Below are positions 25,230 through 32,872 of a stretch of 64,000 nt of DNA, piece by piece (within the stretch, counting starts at the first letter, position 1; every line of letters begins with the position of its first letter). The stretch is from Bradyrhizobium embrapense. Its GTDB lineage: Bacteria > Pseudomonadota > Alphaproteobacteria > Rhizobiales > Xanthobacteraceae. The stretch lies in the NCBI RefSeq assembly GCF_001189235.2, contig NZ_LFIP02000001.1, positions 62,001-126,000 of the forward strand, in the 5' to 3' direction. The notes under the pieces are model-generated. The model ran no database searches and was not told the DNA's origin. It was given only the letters and a program-made list of their open reading frames with translations. Both the position numbers and the translations under genes were made by a program.

Positions 25230-25424
25230 ATGACTTTCCGCGCCTATGACTTTCCTGCGGCCGTCATCCGGATTTATGCGGATGGCAGCTGCAGGGAGTT
25301 TCCGAAATGGTGCCTAATGATAAGCGTCGAACGCTCGCGCGCCTATGTCGCCAGTGCACTGCGCGAGTTGCGCAGCTATCGGCGGCGCCTCGCCGCTGAA
25401 CCGCTTCGCCCCGCCGCCGCCTGA
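25230..25424 (+). CDS. Hypothetical 64-residue protein
   Basis: The start is the ATG at 25230 with GAGGGC upstream, rather than a GTG at 25206 inside the previous gene. Begins MTFRAYDFPAAVIRIYADGS; the C-terminal half is an Arg-rich helix. Function unknown. Confidence 0.6.
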   Translation: MTFRAYDFPAAVIRIYADGSCREFPKWCLMISVERSRAYVASALRELRSYRRRLAAEPLRPAAA

Positions 25425-25452
25425 TTTCCCATCACAGAACAAAGGAACCGTT

Positions 25453-25860
25453 ATGCATCTCACCTTGCCCCGCTCGCCGCTCGCCGCGCTCGTTAACGAG
25501 GCCTCAAAGTATCGATGGCGCATCCGCTACGCGCTGCAGCGCTACGGCGTAGCCTGGCGCTACGCTCGCCAGCGCTCAACCCGCGATGACGGATTGACGC
25601 TGCTTTTCGACGCCGAGCATATCGCCGGGATTTACGGCCTCGCCTGCTTGTCCGAGGAATCCGTTTTGGATCGCGCGCGCGACCTATACGGCGACATTCC
25701 CGGTCTTGAGCGATGGGCGGCGGACGCTTGCGCGCGCGTCAACTCGAAACATGGCGGCGGCGATGGCGAAATGATCGGCGCGGCGGAAGATTGGGCGCTT
25801 GAACTGATGGCCGAATACGCCGCGCACGATGGCGTGACGCTGGCAGAACTCGCCGAGTAA
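25453..25860 (+). CDS. Hypothetical 135-residue protein
   Basis: ATG 25453 follows AAAGGAACC. The protein has a basic N-terminal helix and an acidic C-terminal half (ALELMAEYAAHDGVTLAELA). A longer in-frame upstream extension overlaps the previous gene and is rejected. No family recognised. Confidence 0.65.
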   Translation: MHLTLPRSPLAALVNEASKYRWRIRYALQRYGVAWRYARQRSTRDDGLTLLFDAEHIAGIYGLACLSEESVLDRARDLYGDIPGLERWAADACARVNSKHGGGDGEMIGAAEDWALELMAEYAAHDGVTLAELAE

Positions 25861-25901
25861 CCCCCGGCGCCGGCTGATTCCCCAGCCGGCGCGACACCTC
25901 C

Positions 25902-25918
25902 CGACTACGGCCGATTTT
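25902..25918 (+). repeat. Repeat B, single copy
   Basis: CGACTACGGCCGATTTT, about 46 bp before repeat A copy 9. Confidence 0.75.
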
Positions 25919-25964
25919 GCGCGGTGGATGACGCGCGGACCTGGCCGCAGCCGCTCAACCATCC

Positions 25965-25981
25965 GCGCAATAGTGCGCAAA
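25965..25981 (+). repeat. Repeat A, copy 9
   Basis: GCGC-AATAGT-GCGC-AAA, a loop variant; the stem ends 19 bp before the ATG at 25998, followed by GAAAGGA. Confidence 0.85.
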
Positions 25982-25997
25982 GCGAAAGGACGCTCCC

Positions 25998-26231
25998 ATG
26001 AGAACGATTAAGCCCGCGACACGCGACAATGCAATCCAACTCAACAACGCAATAGCGCTGATGAAGAAGGCCCGCGGCTGGTTGCGCGGCGCCGATAGCC
26101 CGAAAGCGTTGGAAGCGCTGCAAGCGGCGCTGAAGAGCGCCGAGGGCGCAAAGCGACACATGCAGCACAGACTCAACCGGGCCAATCCGCCTGGCCTTCG
26201 CGCGCCCGGCGTCGATCACATGCCGGGATAG
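25998..26231 (+). CDS. Hypothetical 77-residue helical protein
   Basis: Starts at ATG 25998. Helical and basic (KALEALQAALKSAEGAKRHM), possibly a small helical bundle. Headed by repeat A copy 9 and followed by a repeat B pair. No family recognised. Confidence 0.65.
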   Translation: MRTIKPATRDNAIQLNNAIALMKKARGWLRGADSPKALEALQAALKSAEGAKRHMQHRLNRANPPGLRAPGVDHMPG

Positions 26232-26236
26232 CCTCC

Positions 26237-26278
26237 GGGCTACGGCTGATTTTCCACCCCTCGCATACGGCTAATTTT
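26237..26278 (+). repeat. Repeat B, tandem pair
   Basis: GGGCTACGGCTGATTTT (26237-26253) and CGCATACGGCTAATTTT (26262-26278). The second ends 18 bp before the ATG at 26297. Confidence 0.75.
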
Positions 26279-26296
26279 CACAAGGAGATCACCATC

Positions 26297-27202
26297 ATGA
26301 GCACAATCACGATTTGGACTTGCACCACGGAAGGCGACAACTGCGGGACCGAAACCACGGTGCACGCAACCCAAGGCGAGGCCGTGGACTACGTGCGCGC
26401 AGCGCTCCGCGATATTCTCAAAAACCGCAGACCCGAGCGCCTGGCAGCGATCGCGGCGGCGACCGCCGAGAACATCAAAGAACTCTGGGAAGATGCGGTT
26501 GACGGACCTTGCATCATCGAAGAGCAGTCCGTGACGCTTCCGCCCTTTGCGGTCGCGATCTACGAAACCCGCTACGGCGACGAAACGCGCCTCTACGCCA
26601 ACACGGACGACGCGCAGACCTGGCGCCGCGAGATCGCCGCCGAGAACTGGGCGGCGCGGATGGACGAGGAACGGCCGGCCGATGCCGACGAGACCGCAGA
26701 CGCCTATTTCCATCACGTCGGCGAGGCGCGCGGCGACTTCTTCCGGGTCGAAGAGCTGGAGATGATCGGCGGCACAGTCCCGGTTGCGCCTGCCCAGGAC
26801 TGGCGCCAGATCGCCCGCGACTTGGCCGGCGCGCTCGATGCATGCACCCATCAGATTGGCCAGATGCGCGGCATGTTCGACGACGAGGACGGCACGATTG
26901 CGGAAGCAGTTTCCGACGCTGACGCCGCCTCCGAAGCCTACCGCCGAGCCGCCGCCGGCCTCCCGGCTGCGCCCGCGCTGCAGCCCATCGGTCAAGATGA
27001 CCGCGCCTGCTCGGAAGGCTGGGGCCTCTTCGAGAACAGCGACACAGGCCGGCTTGAGATTCAGGCCGACGCCGAGTCCTCAATCTTTGTGCGTGACGGC
27101 GTGAGCCACGACGACGAGGCCGAGGCATTCGTAAAAGCAAAGGCCGCCGAGGGCAGCGAGTACCACGCCGCGGCGCTCGCCCGTGTCGGTACGGCCCAAT
27201 AG
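26297..27202 (+). CDS. Hypothetical 301-residue acidic protein
   Basis: ATG 26297 follows CAAGGAGATC. The N-terminal part (TIWTCTTEGDNCGTETTVHA) is beta-like and the rest is acidic and helical. No catalytic motif is evident. It is one of the larger array genes and is headed by repeat B rather than repeat A. Confidence 0.65.
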   Translation: MSTITIWTCTTEGDNCGTETTVHATQGEAVDYVRAALRDILKNRRPERLAAIAAATAENIKELWEDAVDGPCIIEEQSVTLPPFAVAIYETRYGDETRLYANTDDAQTWRREIAAENWAARMDEERPADADETADAYFHHVGEARGDFFRVEELEMIGGTVPVAPAQDWRQIARDLAGALDACTHQIGQMRGMFDDEDGTIAEAVSDADAASEAYRRAAAGLPAAPALQPIGQDDRACSEGWGLFENSDTGRLEIQADAESSIFVRDGVSHDDEAEAFVKAKAAEGSEYHAAALARVGTAQ

Positions 27203-27205
27203 GCC

Positions 27206-27247
27206 CGGCTACGATCGATTTTCCACCCCCGAGCTACGGCCGATTTT
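27206..27247 (+). repeat. Repeat B, tandem pair
   Basis: CGGCTACGATCGATTTT (27206-27222) and GAGCTACGGCCGATTTT (27231-27247). The second ends 14 bp before the ATG at 27262. Confidence 0.8.
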
Positions 27248-27261
27248 GAGGAGCAGCACAC

Positions 27262-27453
27262 ATGCACTTGAGCGAGACGACAAACGGAAAGCTGGCGGAG
27301 GTCTCAACCCAGATTGAGGAGCTAATCCGCTGGGCTGAAGCGGACGCCGAGCACGCCCGCGAAAACGACGCGCGTCAAACCGCGCGAGATGATCGGAGCC
27401 GCGCCGCGAAGCTCCGCAAGGCGCTCGCCCTGGTGCGAGCGTGCGAGCGATAG
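27262..27453 (+). CDS. Hypothetical 63-residue helical protein
   Basis: Start ATG 27262, with GAGGAG between the repeat B copy and the start. The protein is a single charged helix region (LIRWAEADAEHARENDARQT). Function unknown. Confidence 0.6.
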   Translation: MHLSETTNGKLAEVSTQIEELIRWAEADAEHARENDARQTARDDRSRAAKLRKALALVRACER

Positions 27454-27495
27454 CCACTTGACACCGCCGGCAATCTGACTCATTGAACAACCCCC

Positions 27496-27512
27496 GCGCG
27501 ATTGTGCGCAAA
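27496..27512 (+). repeat. Repeat A, copy 10
   Basis: GCGC-GATTGT-GCGC-AAA; the stem ends 21 bp before the ATG at 27531. Confidence 0.88.
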
Positions 27513-27530
27513 TTGAAAGGATGAAGACAC

Positions 27531-29894
27531 ATGCAGCATTCCGCCACCTATTCGCCCGATGATAACAAGCTGCGCCTTTACCCGGCGCACCGGCTCGACG
27601 CCGAGGAGCACGCGCGCGTAAAGGCGCACGGCTTCAAATGGGCGCCGCGTCAAGAATTGTTCGTTGCGCCGATGTGGACGCCAGAACGCGAAGACCTGCT
27701 GATTGAGATGTGCGGCGAGATCGGCGACGAGGACAAGAGCCTGGTAGAGCGCGCCGAGGATCGCGCCGACCGTTTCGACGAATACAGCGACAAGCGGCTG
27801 TCGGAAGCTAACCGCGCGCGCGAGGCCGTGGACCAGATCGCGGAGCGGTTCGCGATGGGGCAGCCGATTTTGGTCGGCCATCATTCCGAGAAGAGCGCAC
27901 GCAAGGACAAGGAGCGGATGGACTCCGGCATGCGCAAGGCAATCAAGCTGTGGGACACTTCCAAATATTGGACGGCCCGCGCCGAGGGCGCCATCGCCCA
28001 CGCGAAATACAAGGAACTGCCGGCGGTGCGTCATCGCCGCATCAAGGGCATTGAGTCCGATAAGCGGAAGCTGGAGCGCCAGCAGGCCGAGACCGAAAGG
28101 CAGCTGAAAGCCTGGCAGATCGTCGCCGGCATCACGGACCCGGAGAAGCAGCGCGCGGCCGGTTTGGCCGTGGCCAACACCGGCGGTTATTGGTCGATGT
28201 CGTTTCCGCTGGCCGACTATCCGCGCGACCCGCCGGCCTCGCAGTATGAGGGACCGATGGGCCTTTGGTCGGCGATTGAAGGGAACGTCATCACCGCCGC
28301 CCAGGCCGCCGCTATCGCAATTCCTGGCCTGGAGCGCGGCGGGCCTCGGCGGGAGCGCTGGATTGCGCACTATGACAACCGGCTGGCCTATGAACGGGCG
28401 ATGTTGGCCGAGCAGATCGGCGCGGAGGCCACTGCCAACCCGCTTGCAGACCGTTTCGCCTTCGCCGTTGGTGGTCAGGTGCAAACCCGCCGCAGCGACG
28501 ATTGGCTTACGATTGTGAAGGTCAGCAAGGGCGCTAACGGCTCGGTTTCCAGCATTCAAACCGCAGCCCCGTCAGGATCGCGCGGGCGCGGCGTTTACTG
28601 GAAGGTCGAAAGCGTCCGCGACTATCGCGCGCCGACCGCCGAGAACGTCGCCGCGGCGAAGGCCGCCACGAAGCTCCCGCCGATTTGCAACTATCCCGGC
28701 GAGGGATTCCGCGAAATGACTGAAGCCGAATGGAAGGCGCGCCGGCAGTTCTCGGATTTCTCCTATATCGGCACGGTGAAGGCGACCGAGACCCAAGGCG
28801 CGCACCGCGTCCGCCAGATGCCGACGCCCGGCGAGTTCTGGAAGGCGCAAAAGGTTTTCATCACGGATGCAAAGCGCGTCGATCCGCCCAAGATCGCGCC
28901 GGCACCAGAGCCGACCGAACCGGCCGAATTTGTGGCTGAGTATGTCGCGCCGCCCGCGGTCGATCTTGACGCCATGCTGGCCACGGTCGGCGAAATCGTG
29001 GGCGCGCCGGTCGAGGCCGCGGCCCAGGACGAGCCCGAGGCCGCGCCGGCGCTGGCCCCGGATGCGCCCGCGGAAGAACCGCGACGCCTCGGCGACGCCA
29101 AGGCGGAGGCGCAGCGCATCGGCGCGGAGATCATCACCGGACTCGGCCAATTCCGTGTTGGCCTCGGCCAGCACGTTACCGACTGGTGCGACGACGAGGC
29201 GACCGCCTGGCGGCAGTTCTGCGGACTGGCTGGCGTGCCGTTTGAGGCCGAGGCCGTGCCGGCTGATCTGCGGCCGCGCGTTCTCGCCCCGGTCCCGGAT
29301 ACGGCCGATTTGCCGGCGCCGACCGCGGCGGACAGTTTCGAGGCCATGCGGGCGATGTTGAAGGGCGGCGGCGTGCAAGTCGTCGTCGCGCCTCAACTCT
29401 TCCCGACGTCGGACGAACTCGCCGCGGACGTTGCGGAGGCCGCGGACATCCGGCCCGGGCAACGCATCTTGGAGCCGAGCGCCGGAACCGGCGCCCTGAT
29501 CGAGGCTGCGCGCAACTGCGCCAATGATCTGCAGGTGGTGGCGGTCGAGATCAACACGAAGCTGTGCCATGCATTGGCGGACCGCTTCACCGGCATGCAA
29601 ATGACCGTCATCAATGCGGACTTTCTCGACATGGCCGGCGTCACGGACAAGTTTGATCGGATCATCATGAATCCGCCTTTCGAGCGCGGCGCCGATATCA
29701 AGCATATCGAGAACGCGCGGCGGTTTCTGAAGCCTAACGGCCGCCTGGTCGCCATCTGTGCCGACGGCCCGCGCCAGCGCGCGAAGCTCGAACCGATCGC
29801 GGTGGAGTATCGCGCCCTGCCCGCGGGATCCTTCAAGGCTGCTGGCACCATGGTCAACACGGCGTTGGTCGTGATCGACGGGCCGCCGGGATAG
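27531..29894 (+). CDS. DUF3560 protein fused to a DNA adenine methyltransferase-like domain
   Basis: A 787-residue protein. Residues 1 to about 200 match the DUF3560 family closely (ATYSPDDNKLRLYPAHRLDA, GFKWAPRQELFVAP, GQPILVGHHSE), which is common on alphaproteobacterial plasmids near ArdC genes. Residues about 635-787 are a class I SAM methyltransferase with ILEPSAGTGALIEAAR (SAM binding) and IIMNPPFERG (catalytic NPPF of N6-adenine enzymes). The middle is Ala/Pro-rich linker and contains an in-frame repeat B. It probably modifies DNA to evade restriction; the role of DUF3560 is unknown. Confidence 0.85.
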   Translation: MQHSATYSPDDNKLRLYPAHRLDAEEHARVKAHGFKWAPRQELFVAPMWTPEREDLLIEMCGEIGDEDKSLVERAEDRADRFDEYSDKRLSEANRAREAVDQIAERFAMGQPILVGHHSEKSARKDKERMDSGMRKAIKLWDTSKYWTARAEGAIAHAKYKELPAVRHRRIKGIESDKRKLERQQAETERQLKAWQIVAGITDPEKQRAAGLAVANTGGYWSMSFPLADYPRDPPASQYEGPMGLWSAIEGNVITAAQAAAIAIPGLERGGPRRERWIAHYDNRLAYERAMLAEQIGAEATANPLADRFAFAVGGQVQTRRSDDWLTIVKVSKGANGSVSSIQTAAPSGSRGRGVYWKVESVRDYRAPTAENVAAAKAATKLPPICNYPGEGFREMTEAEWKARRQFSDFSYIGTVKATETQGAHRVRQMPTPGEFWKAQKVFITDAKRVDPPKIAPAPEPTEPAEFVAEYVAPPAVDLDAMLATVGEIVGAPVEAAAQDEPEAAPALAPDAPAEEPRRLGDAKAEAQRIGAEIITGLGQFRVGLGQHVTDWCDDEATAWRQFCGLAGVPFEAEAVPADLRPRVLAPVPDTADLPAPTAADSFEAMRAMLKGGGVQVVVAPQLFPTSDELAADVAEAADIRPGQRILEPSAGTGALIEAARNCANDLQVVAVEINTKLCHALADRFTGMQMTVINADFLDMAGVTDKFDRIIMNPPFERGADIKHIENARRFLKPNGRLVAICADGPRQRAKLEPIAVEYRALPAGSFKAAGTMVNTALVVIDGPPG
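29296..29312 (+). repeat. Repeat B, copy inside the DUF3560 gene
   Basis: CGGATACGGCCGATTTG lies in frame, encoding PDTADL in the linker before the methyltransferase domain. Confidence 0.6.
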
Positions 29895-29911
29895 TCCCGG
29901 CTGCGCCCTCC

Positions 29912-29955
29912 CGCTTACGACCGATTTCCAAACCCTCCCGGCTACGATCGATTTT
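29912..29955 (+). repeat. Repeat B, tandem pair
   Basis: CGCTTACGACCGATTTC (29912-29928) and CGGCTACGATCGATTTT (29939-29955). The second ends 14 bp before the ATG at 29970, separated by GAAAGGA. Confidence 0.8.
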
Positions 29956-29969
29956 GAAAGGAACACAGC

Positions 29970-30464
29970 ATGCCTGACCGTTTCGAATACACTTCGGAAG
30001 AGCGGATGTTGCTCGCCCGCCTGGCCCAAGGCCGGCAAACCGACCGGGATTGCATCCCTGAGCGCGTGCTCGTCAATCGAGGCATGGCGCGCCGGGTCGA
30101 TCCCGGAGAGATCGAGATCACACCAGCCGGTCGCGACGAGCTCGCACGGATCGCCTCGAGCGCTGCTTTCTCCGGTCCAATCGACGGCGCACGCGCCGGC
30201 ATCATCGAGGCGCTCGGCGGCGCGTTCGCAACGCCTCCGGCTTCGCCACCGCCTGGCCGGCAACTGACCGACGATGAGAAGGCCTTCATCGCTCGCATGG
30301 CGCCGCACGTCATGGCCGGCAAGACCCTCGAGGAAGCCGGGGCGGCCGTCCTCCAGGATGATGAACGCTTGTGGCTGACCGCCATGGAGGATTCGGACGT
30401 CGGCCGCGCGATCCGCGGCGAGCTCGCCAAGGCGACATACGTCGCAGCGCGCGCGAAGCCATAG
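29970..30464 (+). CDS. Hypothetical 164-residue protein
   Basis: Starts at ATG 29970 after repeat B and GAAAGGA. Two helical halves are separated by a Pro-rich linker (PPASPPPG). The first half (SEERMLLARLAQGRQTDRDC) looks like a small winged-helix start. No firm family assignment. Confidence 0.65.
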   Translation: MPDRFEYTSEERMLLARLAQGRQTDRDCIPERVLVNRGMARRVDPGEIEITPAGRDELARIASSAAFSGPIDGARAGIIEALGGAFATPPASPPPGRQLTDDEKAFIARMAPHVMAGKTLEEAGAAVLQDDERLWLTAMEDSDVGRAIRGELAKATYVAARAKP

Positions 30465-30476
30465 GCGCGGCTGCCC

Positions 30477-30522
30477 CGACTACGACTGATTTCCCATCAC
30501 CCCCTCGGCTACGGCCGATTTG
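30477..30522 (+). repeat. Repeat B, tandem pair
   Basis: CGACTACGACTGATTTC (30477-30493) and CGGCTACGGCCGATTTG (30506-30522). The second ends 15 bp before the ATG at 30538. Confidence 0.8.
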
Positions 30523-30537
30523 AAAGGAGAATTACCC

Positions 30538-30909
30538 ATGCTCGTCACCGTCAAGGCCGGCGCCAAGGTGGAAGGCCACACCTTCAGCCAGGACTCGAAC
30601 CAAAACTTTGGGCGGGAGAAAGCCGAAGGCCTGATCAAAGATGGCCGCGCAAGGCCCGCGGCGTTCGACGCCGAGGGAATCTGCCGGATCAACACGCGGT
30701 TCGAAGCATGGCTCAACGAACATGGCGCGCTCGCGATCGGGTCTTGCGGCGATGCCTTTCTGCATCTCTCGCCGGAATTTCCGTTGGCTTACTTGCCCGA
30801 GGCACTGCAAGCCTATCAAGCGGGGCACCACCACGGCATGAGTTACGGCCGCAGCAAACTGCAGAACGAGCTTCTGAACTTGCTCGGGGCCGAGCCATGC
30901 AAGATATGA
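30538..30909 (+). CDS. Hypothetical 123-residue protein
   Basis: The start is the ATG at 30538 after GAAAGGAG; an in-frame codon at 30520 inside the repeat is rejected. Begins MLVTVKAGAKVEGHTFSQDS. It overlaps or abuts the next start. No domain recognised. Confidence 0.65.
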   Translation: MLVTVKAGAKVEGHTFSQDSNQNFGREKAEGLIKDGRARPAAFDAEGICRINTRFEAWLNEHGALAIGSCGDAFLHLSPEFPLAYLPEALQAYQAGHHHGMSYGRSKLQNELLNLLGAEPCKI

Positions 30910-31184
30910 CGGGGGAAGAGACAGTCACCGCGGCCGGCTACAGGGTTGCCACTCGCGCCGAGTTCGATGCCGCCACCGACGTGCCCGCGGGCGTGCGCCT
31001 GGTGGCCGATCGCCTCTTCAAACGCTGGGGCGGCGACTTCGTTGTTTACGATCCGGCCGGCGGTGATGACGGCTGGCTGCTGATCGACGACGACCGCGAG
31101 CAGATCATAGGCGAGACCGTGGAACACCTCGGACGGCTCAAACCTGAGCCGACTGCGCCGCCGGCACAAGGCTCGCTGTTTTGA
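30897..31184 (+). CDS. Hypothetical 95-residue protein
   Basis: Start ATG 30897 is taken; a second ATG at 30906 overlaps the previous stop as ATGA and is equally possible. The protein is acidic and beta-rich (WLLIDDDREQIIGETVEHLG). Translationally coupled to the gene before it. Function unknown. Confidence 0.6.
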   Translation: MQDMTGEETVTAAGYRVATRAEFDAATDVPAGVRLVADRLFKRWGGDFVVYDPAGGDDGWLLIDDDREQIIGETVEHLGRLKPEPTAPPAQGSLF

Positions 31185-31188
31185 CACC

Positions 31189-31205
31189 CGGATACGATCG
31201 ATTTT
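31189..31205 (+). repeat. Repeat B, single copy
   Basis: CGGATACGATCGATTTT, ending 15 bp before the ATG at 31221, with GAAAGGAG between. Confidence 0.78.
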
Positions 31206-31220
31206 GAAAGGAGACCGAGC

Positions 31221-31394
31221 ATGCCGCGGAACTGGATCGTGCGCGAGCGCCACCCATTCGATGATGGATACTGGGCGCGCTATGACGGCAAACGCCGCCC
31301 CAACAAGTCATTGACCGAGAAACGTGAGGGCTGGGAGGCTTGCGACCGCGAGATTGCCGAAGAAGCCCACGACGCTGAGGAGGCTGTGCTATGA
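31221..31394 (+). CDS. Hypothetical 57-residue protein
   Basis: A short gene with an excellent ribosome site (GAAAGGAGACC) behind repeat B and a 4-bp ATGA overlap with the next gene. Begins MPRNWIVRERHPFDDGYWAR and ends in an acidic helix. Resembles short accessory phage proteins; no function known. Confidence 0.65.
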   Translation: MPRNWIVRERHPFDDGYWARYDGKRRPNKSLTEKREGWEACDREIAEEAHDAEEAVL

Positions 31395-31759
31395 GGCAGG
31401 TCCGCCGCGTCCCCGCCGATTGGCAGCACCCTCGCAATTCCTGGGGTCGATATACGCCGCTCCTTGAGTCCGCCCCGGATGCACCCGCGCCCGATCTTTC
31501 CCGCTGCATGCCGGCATGGCCGGAGGCGGAGCGCACCCACTGGCAGTTGTACGAGACCACCAGCGCCGGCACGCCGGTTTCGCCGCCCTGCCCGTCGCCC
31601 GAGGCCTTGGCCAAATGGCTTGCCGACCACCATGTGGAGGCCGCACCAGGTTTCACCGGAACGGAGGCGCAATGGCTCGGCGCCATCAAGCGCGGCGGCG
31701 TCATTCCGCCGGTGATGACCGTCGGCAAGCAGCAGGTCTCGCCGCTGGATTACACCTGA
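31391..31759 (+). CDS. Hypothetical phage protein, 122 residues
   Basis: Overlaps the previous stop by 4 bp. The opening RQVRRVPADWQHPRNSWGRY followed by a Trp/Pro-rich body ('W-x-L-Y-E-T-T-S-x-G-T-P') is a pattern shared by a family of uncharacterised phage proteins. Likely cytosolic. No catalytic motif visible. Confidence 0.65.
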   Translation: MRQVRRVPADWQHPRNSWGRYTPLLESAPDAPAPDLSRCMPAWPEAERTHWQLYETTSAGTPVSPPCPSPEALAKWLADHHVEAAPGFTGTEAQWLGAIKRGGVIPPVMTVGKQQVSPLDYT

Positions 31760-31773
31760 TCGGCCGGGACTCC

Positions 31774-31819
31774 CGGCTACGATCGATTTTGTGCTACCCC
31801 CTCGGCTACGGCCGATTCC
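31774..31819 (+). repeat. Repeat B, tandem pair
   Basis: CGGCTACGATCGATTTT (31774-31790) and CGGCTACGGCCGATTCC (31803-31819); the second runs directly into repeat A copy 11. Confidence 0.8.
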
Positions 31820-31836
31820 GGGCGATTGTGCCCAAC
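31820..31836 (+). repeat. Repeat A, copy 11 (compensatory variant)
   Basis: GGGC-GATTGT-GCCC-AAC. Both arms differ from the other ten copies (C to G on the left, G to C on the right), yet pairing is kept. The stem ends 20 bp before the ATG at 31854. Confidence 0.8.
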
Positions 31837-31853
31837 CGGAAAGGAACTCTCAG

Positions 31854-32177
31854 ATGTCGCCCCCCAGATTTGTTCACCGCAAGATCTCGGCCGAGGACTT
31901 CAAGGCCGAGTTGGCGAAGCAGGGCATGTCGGTGCCGGCGTTCGCCCGTGTCTGGTGCCAGAACCTTTCGACCGTCACGAAATGGGCCAACGGCGGGAAC
32001 GATATCCCGACCTGGGTGCCGATCGCGCTGACCATGATGACGCTGCCAAACGCTCACGGGACCGCCCGTATGGCGGCGGCGGCGATGATCGAAGAAGATC
32101 GGCTGCATCCCGAGCTCGGAAAATTCCCGTACCAGAAGCTTCGGCAGATGCCGGCGGACGACGAGATCGAGGAATAG
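31854..32177 (+). CDS. Small helix-turn-helix DNA-binding protein
   Basis: A 107-residue protein, last gene of the plus array. Residues about 11-48 (SAEDFKAELAKQGMSVPAFA, then NLSTVTKWANGG) fit an XRE-type helix-turn-helix, so it is a likely regulator. The start is the ATG at 31854 behind repeat A copy 11; a longer in-frame extension covers the repeat and is rejected. Confidence 0.72.
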   Translation: MSPPRFVHRKISAEDFKAELAKQGMSVPAFARVWCQNLSTVTKWANGGNDIPTWVPIALTMMTLPNAHGTARMAAAAMIEEDRLHPELGKFPYQKLRQMPADDEIEE

Positions 32178-32180
32178 TCC

Positions 32181-32197
32181 CGGCTACGATCGATTTT
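32181..32197 (+). repeat. Repeat B, terminal copy
   Basis: CGGCTACGATCGATTTT. It lies between convergent genes and also encodes the last residues of the minus-strand 32184 gene, so no plus-strand gene follows it. Confidence 0.75.
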
Positions 32198-32399
32198 GCG
32201 TGCCCCGGCTGCGCCTTTTCTTCGCCGCGTGCCGTTTCTTGGGCGGCGCTCGCTTCGCCGCTGGCGCCGGCGGCGCGTCCTTCGCTGCGGCCGCGGCGTC
32301 GAGGGCATCGAGCTCCCGCTTCTGCGCCTGCATCCGTTCCCACCTGGCTTCGCGTTGAGCGCGCAGCGCGTCGGCGCGCGGTGACGGCTCCCTGCTCAT
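32184..32399 (-). CDS. Hypothetical basic 71-residue protein
   Basis: The start is the ATG at 32399, which overlaps the previous stop in ATGA; a longer upstream frame is antisense-like. The N-terminal helix (RADALRAQREARWERMQAQK) and a Lys/Arg-rich tail suggest nucleic-acid binding. It is the last gene of the leftward operon and converges with the plus array. Confidence 0.55.
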   Translation of the reverse strand: MSREPSPRADALRAQREARWERMQAQKRELDALDAAAAAKDAPPAPAAKRAPPKKRHAAKKRRSRGTQNRS

Positions 32400-32584
32400 G
32401 ACGGCGACCTTTGCCAGAACCAGCGGCGCCGGCGCAACAGCACGATTGCCTCTTGCGATCGGCCAGCAACGCTGATCGGTCGCCAACCGTCCGCAATTCG
32501 GCTGTTTAACTCTCGCCGCAACCATCCCTGCGACTGCGTGGAGTAAATGCTTTGGAGATCGTATTCGTAGCGATAGAGCAGCAT
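32396..32584 (-). CDS. DUF4177-like 62-residue protein
   Basis: The start ATG at 32584 gives MLLYRYEYDLQSIYSTQSQG. The pattern Y-x-Y-x-x ... LNSRIADGWRPISV ... AIVLLRR resembles the small DUF4177 fold (about 60 residues). Coupled by ATGA to the next gene. Function of the family is unknown. Confidence 0.6.
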   Translation of the reverse strand: MLLYRYEYDLQSIYSTQSQGWLRRELNSRIADGWRPISVAGRSQEAIVLLRRRRWFWQRSPS

Positions 32585-32595
32585 CGGTCCGACTC

Positions 32596-32862
32596 CTAAC
32601 CTGCGTCCGTGGGGACTTCGCCGACCTCGAGCATGACCGGCGGATGGCTCTGCGAGATGATCCGGAGGTGCACCGGCGCGCCGGCGTTCAACCGGGCCAA
32701 CTCTTCCGCCGTCGGCATCCACGCGGACGACAGCGAGGGCAGCGAATTATTCAGCACCTCAACGCGGATCGGCAGATCCATGCACTTGCCATCCCTCTCC
32801 TCGTCCCAGTTCCTCGGCGCCTCCAGCACCTTGTTGCAGCCGGAGATCCTTGCGATTTCCAT
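32596..32862 (-). CDS. Hypothetical 88-residue protein
   Basis: ATG 32862 with GGAGG six bases upstream, a strong ribosome site. Contains VEVLNNSLPSLSSAWMPTAE and ends VMLEVGEVPTDAG. No family recognised. Part of the leftward modification operon. Confidence 0.65.
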   Translation of the reverse strand: MEIARISGCNKVLEAPRNWDEERDGKCMDLPIRVEVLNNSLPSLSSAWMPTAEELARLNAGAPVHLRIISQSHPPVMLEVGEVPTDAG

Positions 32863-32872
32863 TAGTACCCTC

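Noticed and set aside
28572-30308. 578-residue minus-strand frame
   Set aside because: Antisense to the DUF3560-methyltransferase gene, which has clear motifs on the plus strand.
20565-32197. CRISPR array
   Set aside because: Repeats A and B recur, but spacing is irregular and genes lie between copies; no regular spacers or cas genes.
24868-32197. Repeat B as intrinsic terminators (CGGC-TACG-GCCG stem with T-run)
   Set aside because: A stem forms in some copies, but many (CGGCTACGATCG, CGACTACGACTG) cannot pair well, and copies sit right before ribosome sites.
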